From: JBOGFC01 sp050742155
GTDB taxonomy: Bacteria; Actinomycetota; Acidimicrobiia; Spongiisociales; JALYHC01
NCBI GenBank assembly: GCA_050742155.1
Contig: JBOGFC010000082.1
Coordinates: forward strand, 1-24,156
Direction of reading: 5' to 3'
DNA length: 24,156 nucleotides
Shown: positions 1 through 7,872 of the stretch, in pieces
Layout: each line of letters opens with the position of its first letter
How positions within the stretch are numbered: the stretch's first letter is position 1
The notes under the pieces: model-generated
What the model saw: only the letters and a program-made list of their open reading frames with translations
Database searches by the model: none
Told to the model about the DNA's origin: nothing
Translations under genes and position numbers: made by a program

Positions 1-78
1 CGTATGGACTACCGCCGGGCCATCTCCACCGTGGAGGAGGTCTCGGAAGGGCTGGCCGAGAGCCTGGGCTCCTCATGA
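1..78 (+). CDS. hrcA: HrcA heat-inducible repressor, C-terminal end (partial)
   Basis: The first 25 codons read in frame 1 end in TGA at 76-78. The peptide begins RMDYRRAISTVEEVSEGLAE. This resembles the conserved C-terminus of HrcA, where a Gly-Pro-x-RMxY segment precedes the last helix. HrcA is the dimeric repressor that binds CIRCE operators in front of groE, dnaK and hrcA operons. The stop overlaps the dnaJ start (ATGA), and hrcA-dnaJ is a common gene order, which strengthens the call. Only the tail is visible, so the DNA-binding domain cannot be assessed. Confidence 0.72.
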   Translation, partial: RMDYRRAISTVEEVSEGLAESLGSS

Positions 79-1145
79 CCAGTATGAAGGACTACTACCG
101 GGTACTGGGGGTCTCCGCGGATGCCAGCCAGGCGGAGATCAAGCGGGCCTTCCGCCGGCTGGCCCGTGAAACCCACCCGGACGCCATCCCCGACGACCCG
201 GTGGCCGAGGCCCGGTTCCGGGAGGCCGCCGAGGCCTACGAGGTGCTCTCCGATCCCCGCCGGCGGGCCGCTTATGACCGGGGAGACCGGCTGGCGGTGG
301 GGGACCTGTTCTCATCCTTCGCCGCCTTCGATGACCTCTTCGAGATGTTCTTCGGTGGCGGGGGGCTCACCCGTCCGAGAAGCGGCCCCCGGGCCGGGCG
401 AGACGTGGGGACGGCCGTGGAGATCGAGCTGGCGGAAGCGGCCTTCGGGACCACCCGGGAGGTGGAGTTCCCGGTGGCGGTGGCCTGTGAGGCCTGCGAG
501 GGCTCCGGAGCGGCTCCGGGCAGCCAGGCGCAGACCTGCCCGCGCTGCGGGGGAGCCGGGGCTTTGCGACTGACCAGCCGGGGCGTGATGGGCGCGCTGC
601 TCTCGGTGACCACCTGCGACCGGTGCCAGGGGGCGGGCGAGGTGATCGCCCGGCCCTGCCCGGAGTGCCGGGGTCGGGGGGTGTCGGAAGGCGCCCGGTC
701 GCTGACCGTCGAGATCCCGGCCGGGGTGGAAGCGGGAGCGCGGCTGCGCCTGGGCGGCCGGGGCGAGTCCGGGGAGCGGGGCGCCCCGGCCGGCGACCTC
801 TACATCGAGGTTCGCATCCAGCCCCATGAGCTGTTCAGTCGGCATCGGGACGATCTTCGCTACCGGCTTCCGATCGGCATCGCCCAGGCGGCGTTGGGCG
901 CCCGGATGGAAGTTCCCCTCCTCGAGGGAGGCCAAGCATCGGTGGAGGTGCCCCGCGGCGTCCAGCACGGGTCGGTGCTGCGGGTGCCGGGCAAGGGCGT
1001 CACCCGCTTGGGAGGCCGCAGACGAGGAGACCTGATGGTCGAGGTGGAGGTGGTGGTGCCCTCCCACCTGTCTTCCGATGAGGAGTCGGCCCTGCGCTCG
1101 TACGCCGAGCGCCGGGGGGAGGCGACCGGAGACGGCCGCCACTAG
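75..1145 (+). CDS. dnaJ: Chaperone protein DnaJ
   Basis: This is the type I J-domain co-chaperone that stimulates the DnaK ATPase and holds unfolded clients in the cytoplasm. The protein is 356 aa, close to family length. The J domain covers about residues 5-70 with the HPD tripeptide at 34-36. A Gly/Phe-rich stretch lies near 76-97. The zinc-binding domain has all four CxxCxGxG repeats, at 138-145, 155-162, 181-188 and 195-202. The client-binding C-terminal domains follow. The start at 75 overlaps the hrcA stop by 4 nt and lacks a clear Shine-Dalgarno, so coupling is likely. The ATG at 84 (MKDYY) is an equally good family-style start. Co-transcription with hrcA suggests heat-shock control, though no CIRCE element falls inside the window. 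Confidence 0.96.
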   Translation: MTSMKDYYRVLGVSADASQAEIKRAFRRLARETHPDAIPDDPVAEARFREAAEAYEVLSDPRRRAAYDRGDRLAVGDLFSSFAAFDDLFEMFFGGGGLTRPRSGPRAGRDVGTAVEIELAEAAFGTTREVEFPVAVACEACEGSGAAPGSQAQTCPRCGGAGALRLTSRGVMGALLSVTTCDRCQGAGEVIARPCPECRGRGVSEGARSLTVEIPAGVEAGARLRLGGRGESGERGAPAGDLYIEVRIQPHELFSRHRDDLRYRLPIGIAQAALGARMEVPLLEGGQASVEVPRGVQHGSVLRVPGKGVTRLGGRRRGDLMVEVEVVVPSHLSSDEESALRSYAERRGEATGDGRH

Positions 1146-1163
1146 TGCTGCACTAGGCGGCGC

Positions 1164-1823
1164 GTGCCTCACGTTCCCCATCTCTACCTTCCTCCTCCCT
1201 GGAAGGAGGAACGGATCCCCCTCGACAAAGACCACCGCCATCACCTCACCCGAGTGCTGCGTATGGAGGCCGGCCGGCCGCTCACCTATACGGACGGCCG
1301 GGGCACCCAGGGCACCGGATCGCTCCGAGACGGCGCAGTCGAGCGGGGCGTCGAGCAGTCCCTCCCGCCTCCCCGGCCCCGCCTCACCCTGGCGGTGGCC
1401 CCGCCGCGGGCTATGGAACGGGCCCGCTTCCTGGTGGAGAAGTCGGCCGAGCTGGGGGTCGACCGGCTGATCTGGCTGAGTACCCGCCACGGGGAAGGCC
1501 ATCCTCCCAGACCGGACAAGTCCCACGCCTGGGCCGCGGGCGCCCTGGAGCAGAGCCGGGGTGCCTGGCTGATCGAGATCGATGGTCCGCGGCATGTCGA
1601 GGACGTGGGGCAACCGCTTTGGGTTCTAGAAAGGGGCGCTTCCGCCCCCCCTCGGACGACCGAGGACGTTATCCTTGCGGCGGGGCCCGAGGGAGGATTC
1701 GCTCCGGGGGAGGTTCGGGTATGGGCCGAGCAGATCGGCGTGGGGGAGAGAGTATTGCGGATGGAGACGGCGGCCATCGTCGGGGCGGCCCTGGTTCTCG
1801 ATCGCATGGGTCGGCTGGGTTGA
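1164..1823 (+). CDS. rsmE: 16S rRNA (uracil-1498-N3)-methyltransferase RsmE
   Basis: RsmE is the SPOUT-class enzyme that methylates U1498 of 16S rRNA using S-adenosylmethionine. The 219-aa product has an N-terminal PUA-like part (HHLTRVLR near residues 26-33) and a C-terminal knotted SPOUT domain. The signature GPEGGF is near 174-179, and LRMETA lies near the C-terminus. Translation probably starts at GTG 1164, 18 bp after dnaJ. dnaJ-rsmE is a frequent neighbour pair; the prmA gene that often separates them is missing here. No strong ribosome-binding site is visible, so the exact start is uncertain. Confidence 0.92.
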   Translation: MPHVPHLYLPPPWKEERIPLDKDHRHHLTRVLRMEAGRPLTYTDGRGTQGTGSLRDGAVERGVEQSLPPPRPRLTLAVAPPRAMERARFLVEKSAELGVDRLIWLSTRHGEGHPPRPDKSHAWAAGALEQSRGAWLIEIDGPRHVEDVGQPLWVLERGASAPPRTTEDVILAAGPEGGFAPGEVRVWAEQIGVGERVLRMETAAIVGAALVLDRMGRLG

Positions 1824-1896
1824 CCACGCAGCGTGCTGAAGCTGCTTCCCAGAGCGCCTACCCCCTGATAAGCTGGCCCGTGGGGCCGGAGGCGGG

Positions 1897-2382
1897 ATGA
1901 CGGCGGAATCGTACAATCGTTCGGTTGGATCGCGCTTGCGGGCCATTCGCAAGCAGAAGGGCTACTCGCTCCAGGACGTGGAGGCCCTCTCCGACCAGGA
2001 ATTCAAGGCCTCCGTCCTCGGGGCCTACGAGCGCGGCGAGCGCAGCCTCTCCCTGCCGAGGCTGAGGCGGCTGGCCGCCTTCTACGGGGTGCCGATCGAC
2101 CAGATGCTCCCCCAGCACGAGACCCGCGCCACGGCCGCCTCCATCGCCCTCCGCACCGGAGGCGTCACCATCGACCTCAACCGGTTGGAGACCTCGACCG
2201 GACCGGAGGCCGAGATGCTGGAACGGTTCTTGCGGGCCATCCAGATGATGCGCCAGGACTTCAACGGCCGGGTGCTGACCATCCGGGACGACGATTTGCG
2301 TTTGCTGTCGGTCCTGCTCCAGGAGAGCACCGAGGAGCTGAGCGAGCGACTCGGGGAGCTGGGCCTCACCTCCGGCTCGTAG
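1897..2382 (+). CDS. bldD: BldD-like XRE regulator with a c-di-GMP-binding motif
   Basis: The 161-aa protein has an N-terminal helix-turn-helix (about residues 10-72: GSRLRAIRKQKGYSLQDVEA, then AYERGERSLSLPRLRRLAAF). This matches the layout of BldD, the actinobacterial master developmental repressor. The C-terminal domain contains R119-x-D121, eight residues, then R130-x-x-D133. That is the RxD-x8-RxxD signature through which Streptomyces BldD binds tetrameric cyclic di-GMP to dimerise. Conservation of all four residues is seen directly; c-di-GMP binding is inferred. The start at 1897 is preceded by GGAGGCGGG. The gene lies between rsmE and hinT and may have its own promoter in the 73-bp gap, where no clear -35 is visible. 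It could be a BldD paralogue rather than the true orthologue. Confidence 0.82.
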   Translation: MTAESYNRSVGSRLRAIRKQKGYSLQDVEALSDQEFKASVLGAYERGERSLSLPRLRRLAAFYGVPIDQMLPQHETRATAASIALRTGGVTIDLNRLETSTGPEAEMLERFLRAIQMMRQDFNGRVLTIRDDDLRLLSVLLQESTEELSERLGELGLTSGS

Positions 2383-2385
2383 CGG

Positions 2386-2724
2386 GTGGCGGACTGCCTC
2401 TTTTGCTCCATCGCCGGCGGTGAGCGGCCGGCCGGGCTGGCGGCCGAATCGAAGGGAGTGCTGGCCATTCGGGACATCAATCCGGTTGCCCCCACCCACG
2501 TGCTGCTGATCCCCAAGCGGCATGTGGAGTCGGCCGCCCGGCTCGGGGAGGGCGACCAGGAGCTGCTGGGGGAGATCTTCGGACTGGCCCGGCAGATCGC
2601 CGCCGACGAGGGCCTGGACGGGTGGCGGCTGGTCACCAACGTGGGGGCCTCGGGCGGCCAGGCGGTCGGGCATCTGCACTTCCACCTGCTCGGGGGGCGG
2701 CAGATGGGCTGGCCGCCGGGATAA
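2386..2724 (+). CDS. hinT: HIT-family purine nucleotide phosphoramidase (HinT-like)
   Basis: HIT proteins of this branch hydrolyse nucleoside phosphoramidates such as AMP-NH2. The 112-aa protein has the HIT triad H96-L-H98-F-H100 followed by LL. It also has the N-terminal CLFC cysteine pair (C4, C7) and PKRH (H46), which form a zinc site in many homologues. The length is typical. The probable start is GTG at 2386, 3 nt after the upstream stop, so it is likely co-transcribed with the BldD-like gene. In many bacteria the hinT family sits next to phoH and ybeY, as here. The physiological substrate cannot be read from sequence. Confidence 0.93.
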   Translation: MADCLFCSIAGGERPAGLAAESKGVLAIRDINPVAPTHVLLIPKRHVESAARLGEGDQELLGEIFGLARQIAADEGLDGWRLVTNVGASGGQAVGHLHFHLLGGRQMGWPPG

Positions 2725-2779
2725 GGACGGCCGGCCCCTCCACCCGGCGGATAGGTGCCGCCTACCAGTGTGCAACTCG

Positions 2780-2785
2780 TATACT
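2780..2785 (+). promoter_or_regulatory. Candidate -10 element (TATACT) upstream of phoH
   Basis: TATACT is a good match to the sigma-70 -10 consensus in an otherwise GC-rich gap between hinT and phoH. A start of transcription about 7 nt downstream would fall after the GTG at 2789, which favours translation of phoH from the ATG at 2825. No convincing -35 hexamer is visible 16-18 nt upstream, so this is a motif-based guess. Confidence 0.4.
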
Positions 2786-2824
2786 TGAGTGACCGATGTC
2801 GTCCACCTCCTTGGCGAGGATCCC

Positions 2825-3805
2825 ATGCTGCAGACCTCCACTGAATTGACCCTGCGCGTCCCCAGCAACCACCTCATGCTGGAGCTGCTGGGCGAGCGGG
2901 ACGCCCACCTCCGGGTCGTGGAGCGGGCCTTTCCCGAGGCCCGCATCGTGGCCCGTGGGAACGAGCTCACCATCCAGGGGCCCGAGGAGCTCACCGAGCA
3001 GGTCAGCACCGTGCTCGACGAGCTGCTCATCCTGGTCCAGGAGGGGCAGGCGCTCGAGGAAGCCCAGGTGACCCGGGTGATCGAGATGGTGCGCTCCGAC
3101 GTCCCGAGCCCCTCCGGGGTGCTCATCGAGGGGATTCCGGTGGGACGCGGCAAGGTGGTGCGGCCCAAGACCCTCGGGCAGCGCCGCTACATGGAGGCGC
3201 TGCGGGAGGATACGCTCGTGTTCTCGATCGGCCCGGCCGGTACCGGCAAGACCTACCTGGCGGTGGCCGTGGCCGTCGAGGCCCTGCGGGAGGGAGCGGT
3301 GAGCCGCATCCTGCTCAGCCGCCCGGCGGTGGAGGCGGGGGAGCGGCTGGGGTTCTTGCCCGGCGACCTGGCCGCCAAGGTGGATCCCTACCTCCGGCCG
3401 CTCTACGACGCCCTCTACGAGATGCTCGGTCCGGAAGAGACCCACCGCCTGTTGGAGCGGGGCACCATCGAGATCGCCCCCCTGGCCTACATGCGGGGCC
3501 GCACCCTCAACGATGCCTTCGTCATCCTCGACGAGGCGCAGAACACCTCCCCGGAGCAGATGAAGATGTTCCTCACCCGGCTGGGCTTCAACTCCAAGAT
3601 GGTGGTGACCGGCGACATCACCCAGGTCGACCTGCCGGCCGGGCGGGGCTCCGGGCTGCGCCAGGTGCGGGAGATCCTGCGGGATATCCCCGGGGTGAGC
3701 TTCGTGGAGCTGGACGCCCGCGACGTGGTCCGCCACCGCATCGTGGCCACCATCGTGGAGGCCTACCGGGAGTACGAGGAAGCGAACCAGCATGATGTCG
3801 GCTGA
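2825..3805 (+). CDS. phoH: PhoH-like ATPase
   Basis: This is a PhoH-family P-loop NTPase, commonly linked to RNA metabolism and found beside ybeY. From the ATG at 2825 the product is 326 aa. It has an N-terminal KH-like segment, Walker A GPAGTGKT near residues 136-143 and Walker B FVILDEAQN about 100 residues later. Motif III-like VVTGDITQVDLP follows. The start at 2825 has GAGG 5 nt upstream and lies after the TATACT -10 element. An in-frame GTG at 2789 would add 12 residues but lacks a ribosome-binding site. The 3' end overlaps the next gene by about 14 nt. The family is certain; the biochemical activity of PhoH is poorly defined. Confidence 0.94.
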   Translation: MLQTSTELTLRVPSNHLMLELLGERDAHLRVVERAFPEARIVARGNELTIQGPEELTEQVSTVLDELLILVQEGQALEEAQVTRVIEMVRSDVPSPSGVLIEGIPVGRGKVVRPKTLGQRRYMEALREDTLVFSIGPAGTGKTYLAVAVAVEALREGAVSRILLSRPAVEAGERLGFLPGDLAAKVDPYLRPLYDALYEMLGPEETHRLLERGTIEIAPLAYMRGRTLNDAFVILDEAQNTSPEQMKMFLTRLGFNSKMVVTGDITQVDLPAGRGSGLRQVREILRDIPGVSFVELDARDVVRHRIVATIVEAYREYEEANQHDVG

Positions 3806-6212
3806 GCTCCGGGGCCAGGCCTCCCGGATCGGGATCCTGGCTGCCACCATCCTCCTCACCTGGGGCGCCTTGCTGATCGGTCGCCTCACCGAGGAGATCC
3901 ACCTCGAGGTGGGGGACCGGTCTCCTCAGAACTTCTTCGCCCCGGAATCCATGACGGTGGTCGACGAGCAGGCCACGGCTCAGGCCAGGGAGAATGCCTA
4001 CAACAACGAGCCGAGCGTCTACACGCTCAACCCGGAGGTGACCAATACGGTCATCCAGGACATAGCCGCCTTCTTCGTCCGGGTGCAGGAGATCGCCCAG
4101 CCGCCCCCTCCCGAGGGATCCACCGCCACCACCCAGCCGGCCCCCATCACCACGGCGCCCCCTCCCCCCGCCGAGGAGGAGGCGGCCGCCCCCACCACCA
4201 CGGTTCCCGCCACCACGACCACCAGCACGCTGCCGCCTCCCCCTCCGGTGGAAGAGCAGATCGAGGCCCTCGGCCGTGAGTTCGCCCTTCCCGTCACCAC
4301 GCTCGAGACGGTGGTGGTGCTCGCCAACGACCCGGAGCACGGGGGCACCTACCTCCAGGAGCTGCGCGACGAGTCGGTGCGGGTGGCTCAGGACTTCCTG
4401 GAGGGGGCCATCCGGCCCGGGGAGCTGAACAGCGAGATCAGGCCCCGCCTGCAGTCCAACCCGCCCTTCGTGTTCCTGCCGCTGCAGCTGGCGGATCAAA
4501 CCGACATCGTCAGTCGGGCGGTGGCCGACGTGGTGGACGAGTTCTTGCAGGCCAACGAGACCCTGGACGAGACCGCCACCGAGGAGGCGCGCGAGGCGGC
4601 CCGCGATGCGGTTCCCGAGATCACCCAGACCTATGACTTCGGCGAGCGGATCGTCTCGGAGGGCGAGCCGGTCGAGACCCTCGAGCTGGCCGCCCTTCAG
4701 CAGGCCGGGCTGCTGCGCCGCCCGGGCGGGCTCTCGTCGCTCGCCCTGCTGGCCATGGTGGGTGTGCTGGTGGCCGTGCTCTCGTTCTACCTGGCCCGCT
4801 TCCGGCCGGACTTCTGGGTGCGGCCCAAACGGGTGGTGCTGTTCGGGTTGCTGATCGTCCTCTCGGCGCTGGCCGCCCGGGCAGTGGCCGTCTTGCTGGT
4901 GCCGACCAATGTGTCACTGGGCTACCTCGTCCCGGCGGCCGCCTTCGGCTTCATGGCCGCCATCCTCTTCGACGCCCGGATGGCGGTTGTCACGTCGGTG
5001 GCGGTGGGGGCGCTCACCGGCCTGGCCACCTACGACCCCAGCATGCTCACCGGCAGTCTGGGCTACACCCTCTTCGCCCTCTTGGCCACACTGGTGCCGG
5101 TACCGTTCGTGTCGGCCATCTCCGCCCGGGCCGACTTTCGCCGGGCGGTCGGCTACAGCGGGCTCGCCTTAGCTCCCATCGCCGGCAGCATCGCCTGGCT
5201 GTTCCACGGTCAGAGCGCCGGGATGGAGGCGATCGGCTGGGGACTCCTCAACGCAGCGGCCTCAGGGATCATCGCCCAGGGCCTGCTCCCCTTCCTGGAG
5301 AACCTCTTCGACATCACTACGTCCTTTACACTCCTCGACCTCACCGACCGCAACCACCCGGCCCTGCGGCTCCTCGAGGAGGAGGCGCGGGGGACCTTCA
5401 ACCATTCCTTGATGGTGGGCACCCTGGCCGATCGGGGGGCCCGGGCCATCGGGGCCAACCCGCTCCTGGCCCGGGCGGCGGCCTACTACCACGACCTGGG
5501 CAAGACCGAGGACCCCGCCTTCTTCATCGAGAACCAGTTCGGTGGCCACAACCCGCACGATTCCATGCTCCCCGAGGAGTCGGCGGCCATCATCCGCCAG
5601 CACGTGGAAGACGGCCGCCGTCTGGCCCGCCAATACCGGATCCCTTCCGAGGTGGCGGAGGGGGTGTTGGCCCACCACGGCACCGGCCTGATGCGCTACT
5701 TCTATCACAAGGCCATGGACCGTTACGGGGAGAACGTGGAACCCGAGCAATATCGCCACCGCGGCCACAAGCCCCACACCGCCGAGATGACCATCCTGAT
5801 GCTGGCCGACGCCGTGGAGGGGGCCTGCCGGGCGCTGGTGCTGCACGAGGATCCCACTGCCGAGGGCATCCGCCGTACCATCGACCGGGTGGTGGCCGAG
5901 AAGCAGGCCGACGGCCAGCTCGATGAGAGCGCCCTCTCGCTCGGAGAGCTCAAGGCGGTGAGGGACGCCTTCGCCTCGGCGCTCATCGGCCACTACCACC
6001 AGCGGATCCCGTATCCGGACTTCCCGGAGCCTCCCTCCGAAGCTGAGCCGGTCCGCGAACCGGTCCCCCCGGCCGAGGTCTCACGTCCCTCGGTCTGGGA
6101 GCGGCCCACCAGAACGAGGCCCTCGTTCGGGGACGGCTTCTCCTCCGTCGTCATGGTGGTGGTCGGCGTGGCGCTGGTGCTGATCACGTGGGCGGTGGTC
6201 GCCGCGTTGTGA
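3792..6212 (+). CDS. pgpH: 7TMR-HDED/HD membrane phosphohydrolase (PgpH/YqfF-like, probable c-di-AMP phosphodiesterase)
   Basis: The architecture matches PgpH, which in Listeria degrades cyclic di-AMP. A signal anchor (about residues 12-28) is followed by a large extracytoplasmic 7TMR-HDED region to about 310. A bundle of seven hydrophobic helices (about 313-510) and a cytoplasmic HD domain come next. The HD domain shows FNHSLMVG and YYHDLGK (H567, D568), with HHG and ADAVEGACR further on. Two features are unusual. A Pro/Thr-rich insert of about 50 residues (roughly 98-150) sits in the extracytoplasmic part. An extra hydrophobic helix (about 784-804) ends the protein after a Pro-rich linker, whereas typical PgpH ends after the HD domain. 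ATG 3792 or 3795 may be used. Nucleotide specificity is inferred from the family. Confidence 0.9.
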   Translation: MMSAELRGQASRIGILAATILLTWGALLIGRLTEEIHLEVGDRSPQNFFAPESMTVVDEQATAQARENAYNNEPSVYTLNPEVTNTVIQDIAAFFVRVQEIAQPPPPEGSTATTQPAPITTAPPPPAEEEAAAPTTTVPATTTTSTLPPPPPVEEQIEALGREFALPVTTLETVVVLANDPEHGGTYLQELRDESVRVAQDFLEGAIRPGELNSEIRPRLQSNPPFVFLPLQLADQTDIVSRAVADVVDEFLQANETLDETATEEAREAARDAVPEITQTYDFGERIVSEGEPVETLELAALQQAGLLRRPGGLSSLALLAMVGVLVAVLSFYLARFRPDFWVRPKRVVLFGLLIVLSALAARAVAVLLVPTNVSLGYLVPAAAFGFMAAILFDARMAVVTSVAVGALTGLATYDPSMLTGSLGYTLFALLATLVPVPFVSAISARADFRRAVGYSGLALAPIAGSIAWLFHGQSAGMEAIGWGLLNAAASGIIAQGLLPFLENLFDITTSFTLLDLTDRNHPALRLLEEEARGTFNHSLMVGTLADRGARAIGANPLLARAAAYYHDLGKTEDPAFFIENQFGGHNPHDSMLPEESAAIIRQHVEDGRRLARQYRIPSEVAEGVLAHHGTGLMRYFYHKAMDRYGENVEPEQYRHRGHKPHTAEMTILMLADAVEGACRALVLHEDPTAEGIRRTIDRVVAEKQADGQLDESALSLGELKAVRDAFASALIGHYHQRIPYPDFPEPPSEAEPVREPVPPAEVSRPSVWERPTRTRPSFGDGFSSVVMVVVGVALVLITWAVVAAL

Positions 6213-6700
6213 ACGTTTTCGTGGCCGACGAGCAGGGGGAACCCCTCCCAGCCGAGCCGCTCCGGCGGCTGGCCGAGCGGGTGCTCGCCGACGAGGGCCT
6301 TCCCGTCGAGACCGAAGTGGCCCTCCTCTTCGTGGAACCCGACCAGATGGCCGAGTACAACGAGCGCTTCATGGATCGCACCGGCCCCACCGACGTGCTG
6401 GCCTTCCCGCTCGAGGACCTCCAGCCGGGTGATGTCCCCGTGCCCCTCACCAACGGTCCACCGTTCAACCTAGGCGATGTGATCATCGCGCCGAAGGTGG
6501 TGGCCGAGGGGGCCCGGAGGGCCGGCGCCTCGTTCGAGGAGGAGCTGGCCCTCATCGTGGTGCACGGCCTCCTCCACCTGCTGGGTTACGACCACCAGAC
6601 CGACCAGGAGGCCGACGACATGGAGAGCCGGGAGCGGGAGCTGTTGGCCCGGTACCCGTCGGCGACCGGGGCGCCGCCTCGGCCTGGGGGCGCCTCGTGA
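6209..6700 (+). CDS. ybeY: Endoribonuclease YbeY (rRNA maturation factor)
   Basis: YbeY is a zinc metalloprotein needed for 16S rRNA 3'-end maturation and ribosome quality control. The protein is 163 aa. The zinc-binding signature H-x3-H-x5-H is present as H119-GLL-H123-LLGYD-H129. The upstream TGPTDVLAFPL segment is also characteristic. The GTG at 6209 was chosen because it overlaps the upstream TGA (GTGA) and gives VNVFVADE, the usual beginning of the fold. A GTG at 6188 is possible but would overlap the previous gene by 25 nt. The phoH-pgpH-ybeY order is conserved in many bacteria. The Pro/Gly-rich C-terminal tail is a lineage extension. Confidence 0.94.
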   Translation: MNVFVADEQGEPLPAEPLRRLAERVLADEGLPVETEVALLFVEPDQMAEYNERFMDRTGPTDVLAFPLEDLQPGDVPVPLTNGPPFNLGDVIIAPKVVAEGARRAGASFEEELALIVVHGLLHLLGYDHQTDQEADDMESRERELLARYPSATGAPPRPGGAS

Positions 6701-7872
6701 CGCCGCTGGCCGGCGCCGTCGCCGTGGTTTTGCTGGCCGTGGCCGGCGCCCTCCGGGCGGCCGGGGCCTCGCTGGTGCGCACCTCCCGGGCCGACGCTCT
6801 GCACGACGCGGCGGAGGGGAACGGGCGGGCCGCCCTGGTGGCCGCGCTGCTGGAAGACCGGCCCCGCCTCCAGCCGTCGCTCACCATGGTGCACTCGACC
6901 GTGCTGGTGGGGGCTTCGCTGGCGGCCGCCTGGGGGGTGGCCCGGGTGGCGGCCGGTTGGGCGCTCCTCTGGGGCCTGGTGGTGGTGGGCCTGGTGCTGG
7001 TGCTGGTCGGAGACGTGTTCCCCCGCCAGGTGGGCCGGCGACGCCCCCGCCGGCTGGCCTATCAGTTCGCCCCGCTACTGCGGCAGGCGGCTCGGTGGGG
7101 GAGGCGGGCGGCCGACCTCACCGTTGAGGAACCCCCGGAGCGGGAGCAGGAAGAGGAGACCGAGGAGGGCTCGCAGGACCGCCAGGAGCGGGAGTTGATC
7201 TCGTCGGTGCTGGAGTTCTCCGACGCGGTGGTGCGCGAGGTGATGACGCCTCGCACCGACATGGTGACCATGCCGGCCTCGTTCACCACCGACCAGGCCC
7301 TCGACCTGGTGATCTCGCACGGCTTCTCGCGCATCCCTGTGGAGGGCGACGGCCGGGACCAGATCCTGGGGATCTGTTACGCCAAGGACCTGCTGCGCCT
7401 CATGGATGACGGGGCGGGCGCCAAGCCGGTCAACGAGATCATGCGGGATGCCTACTTCGTGCCGGAGACCAAGCGGGTGGCGGGGCTCCTCCGGGAGATG
7501 CAGGCCAACAAGGTGCACATGGCGGTGGTAGTGGACGAGTTCGGCGGCTTGGCCGGGCTGGTGACCATCGAGGACCTGTTGGAGGAGCTGGTCGGGGAGA
7601 TCGTCGATGAGTACGACCAAGAGGAGCCCATGGCGGTCCCGCAACGGGACGGCGCCTACCTGGTGGACGGGCGCATGGCCGTGGACGAGCTGGCCGAGCT
7701 GATGGAAATTGAGCTCCCTGAGGACGACTGGGATACCGTGGGGGGCTTGCTGCTCGGCCTGGCCGGACGAGTGCCCAAGGAGGGTGAGGAGTTCGAGCTG
7801 CAGCAGGCCCTCTTCGTGGCGGAGCGGGTGCAAGGACGGCGGGTCTCCCGGGTGCGAGTGACCCGGCGGTGA
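6697..7872 (+). CDS. CNNM/CorC-family membrane protein with CBS pair and CorC_HlyC domain
   Basis: Proteins of this family are proposed Mg2+/Co2+ efflux or transport-regulating factors. The 391-aa product has hydrophobic helices at about residues 3-22, 63-83 and 87-105, corresponding to a reduced DUF21/CNNM membrane domain. An acidic linker rich in Glu/Gln follows (about 143-165). A CBS pair starts near VMTPRTDMV and runs through VVVDEFGGLAGLVTIEDLLEELVGEI (first 20 residues of the motif are enough for the call). The C-terminal CorC_HlyC domain contains DDWDTVGG. Translation starts at GTG 6697, overlapping ybeY by 4 nt. Position between ybeY and era is classical for this gene (ybeX/corC or hlyC). 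The transported ion is not evident. Confidence 0.92.
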   Translation: MTPLAGAVAVVLLAVAGALRAAGASLVRTSRADALHDAAEGNGRAALVAALLEDRPRLQPSLTMVHSTVLVGASLAAAWGVARVAAGWALLWGLVVVGLVLVLVGDVFPRQVGRRRPRRLAYQFAPLLRQAARWGRRAADLTVEEPPEREQEEETEEGSQDRQERELISSVLEFSDAVVREVMTPRTDMVTMPASFTTDQALDLVISHGFSRIPVEGDGRDQILGICYAKDLLRLMDDGAGAKPVNEIMRDAYFVPETKRVAGLLREMQANKVHMAVVVDEFGGLAGLVTIEDLLEELVGEIVDEYDQEEPMAVPQRDGAYLVDGRMAVDELAELMEIELPEDDWDTVGGLLLGLAGRVPKEGEEFELQQALFVAERVQGRRVSRVRVTRR

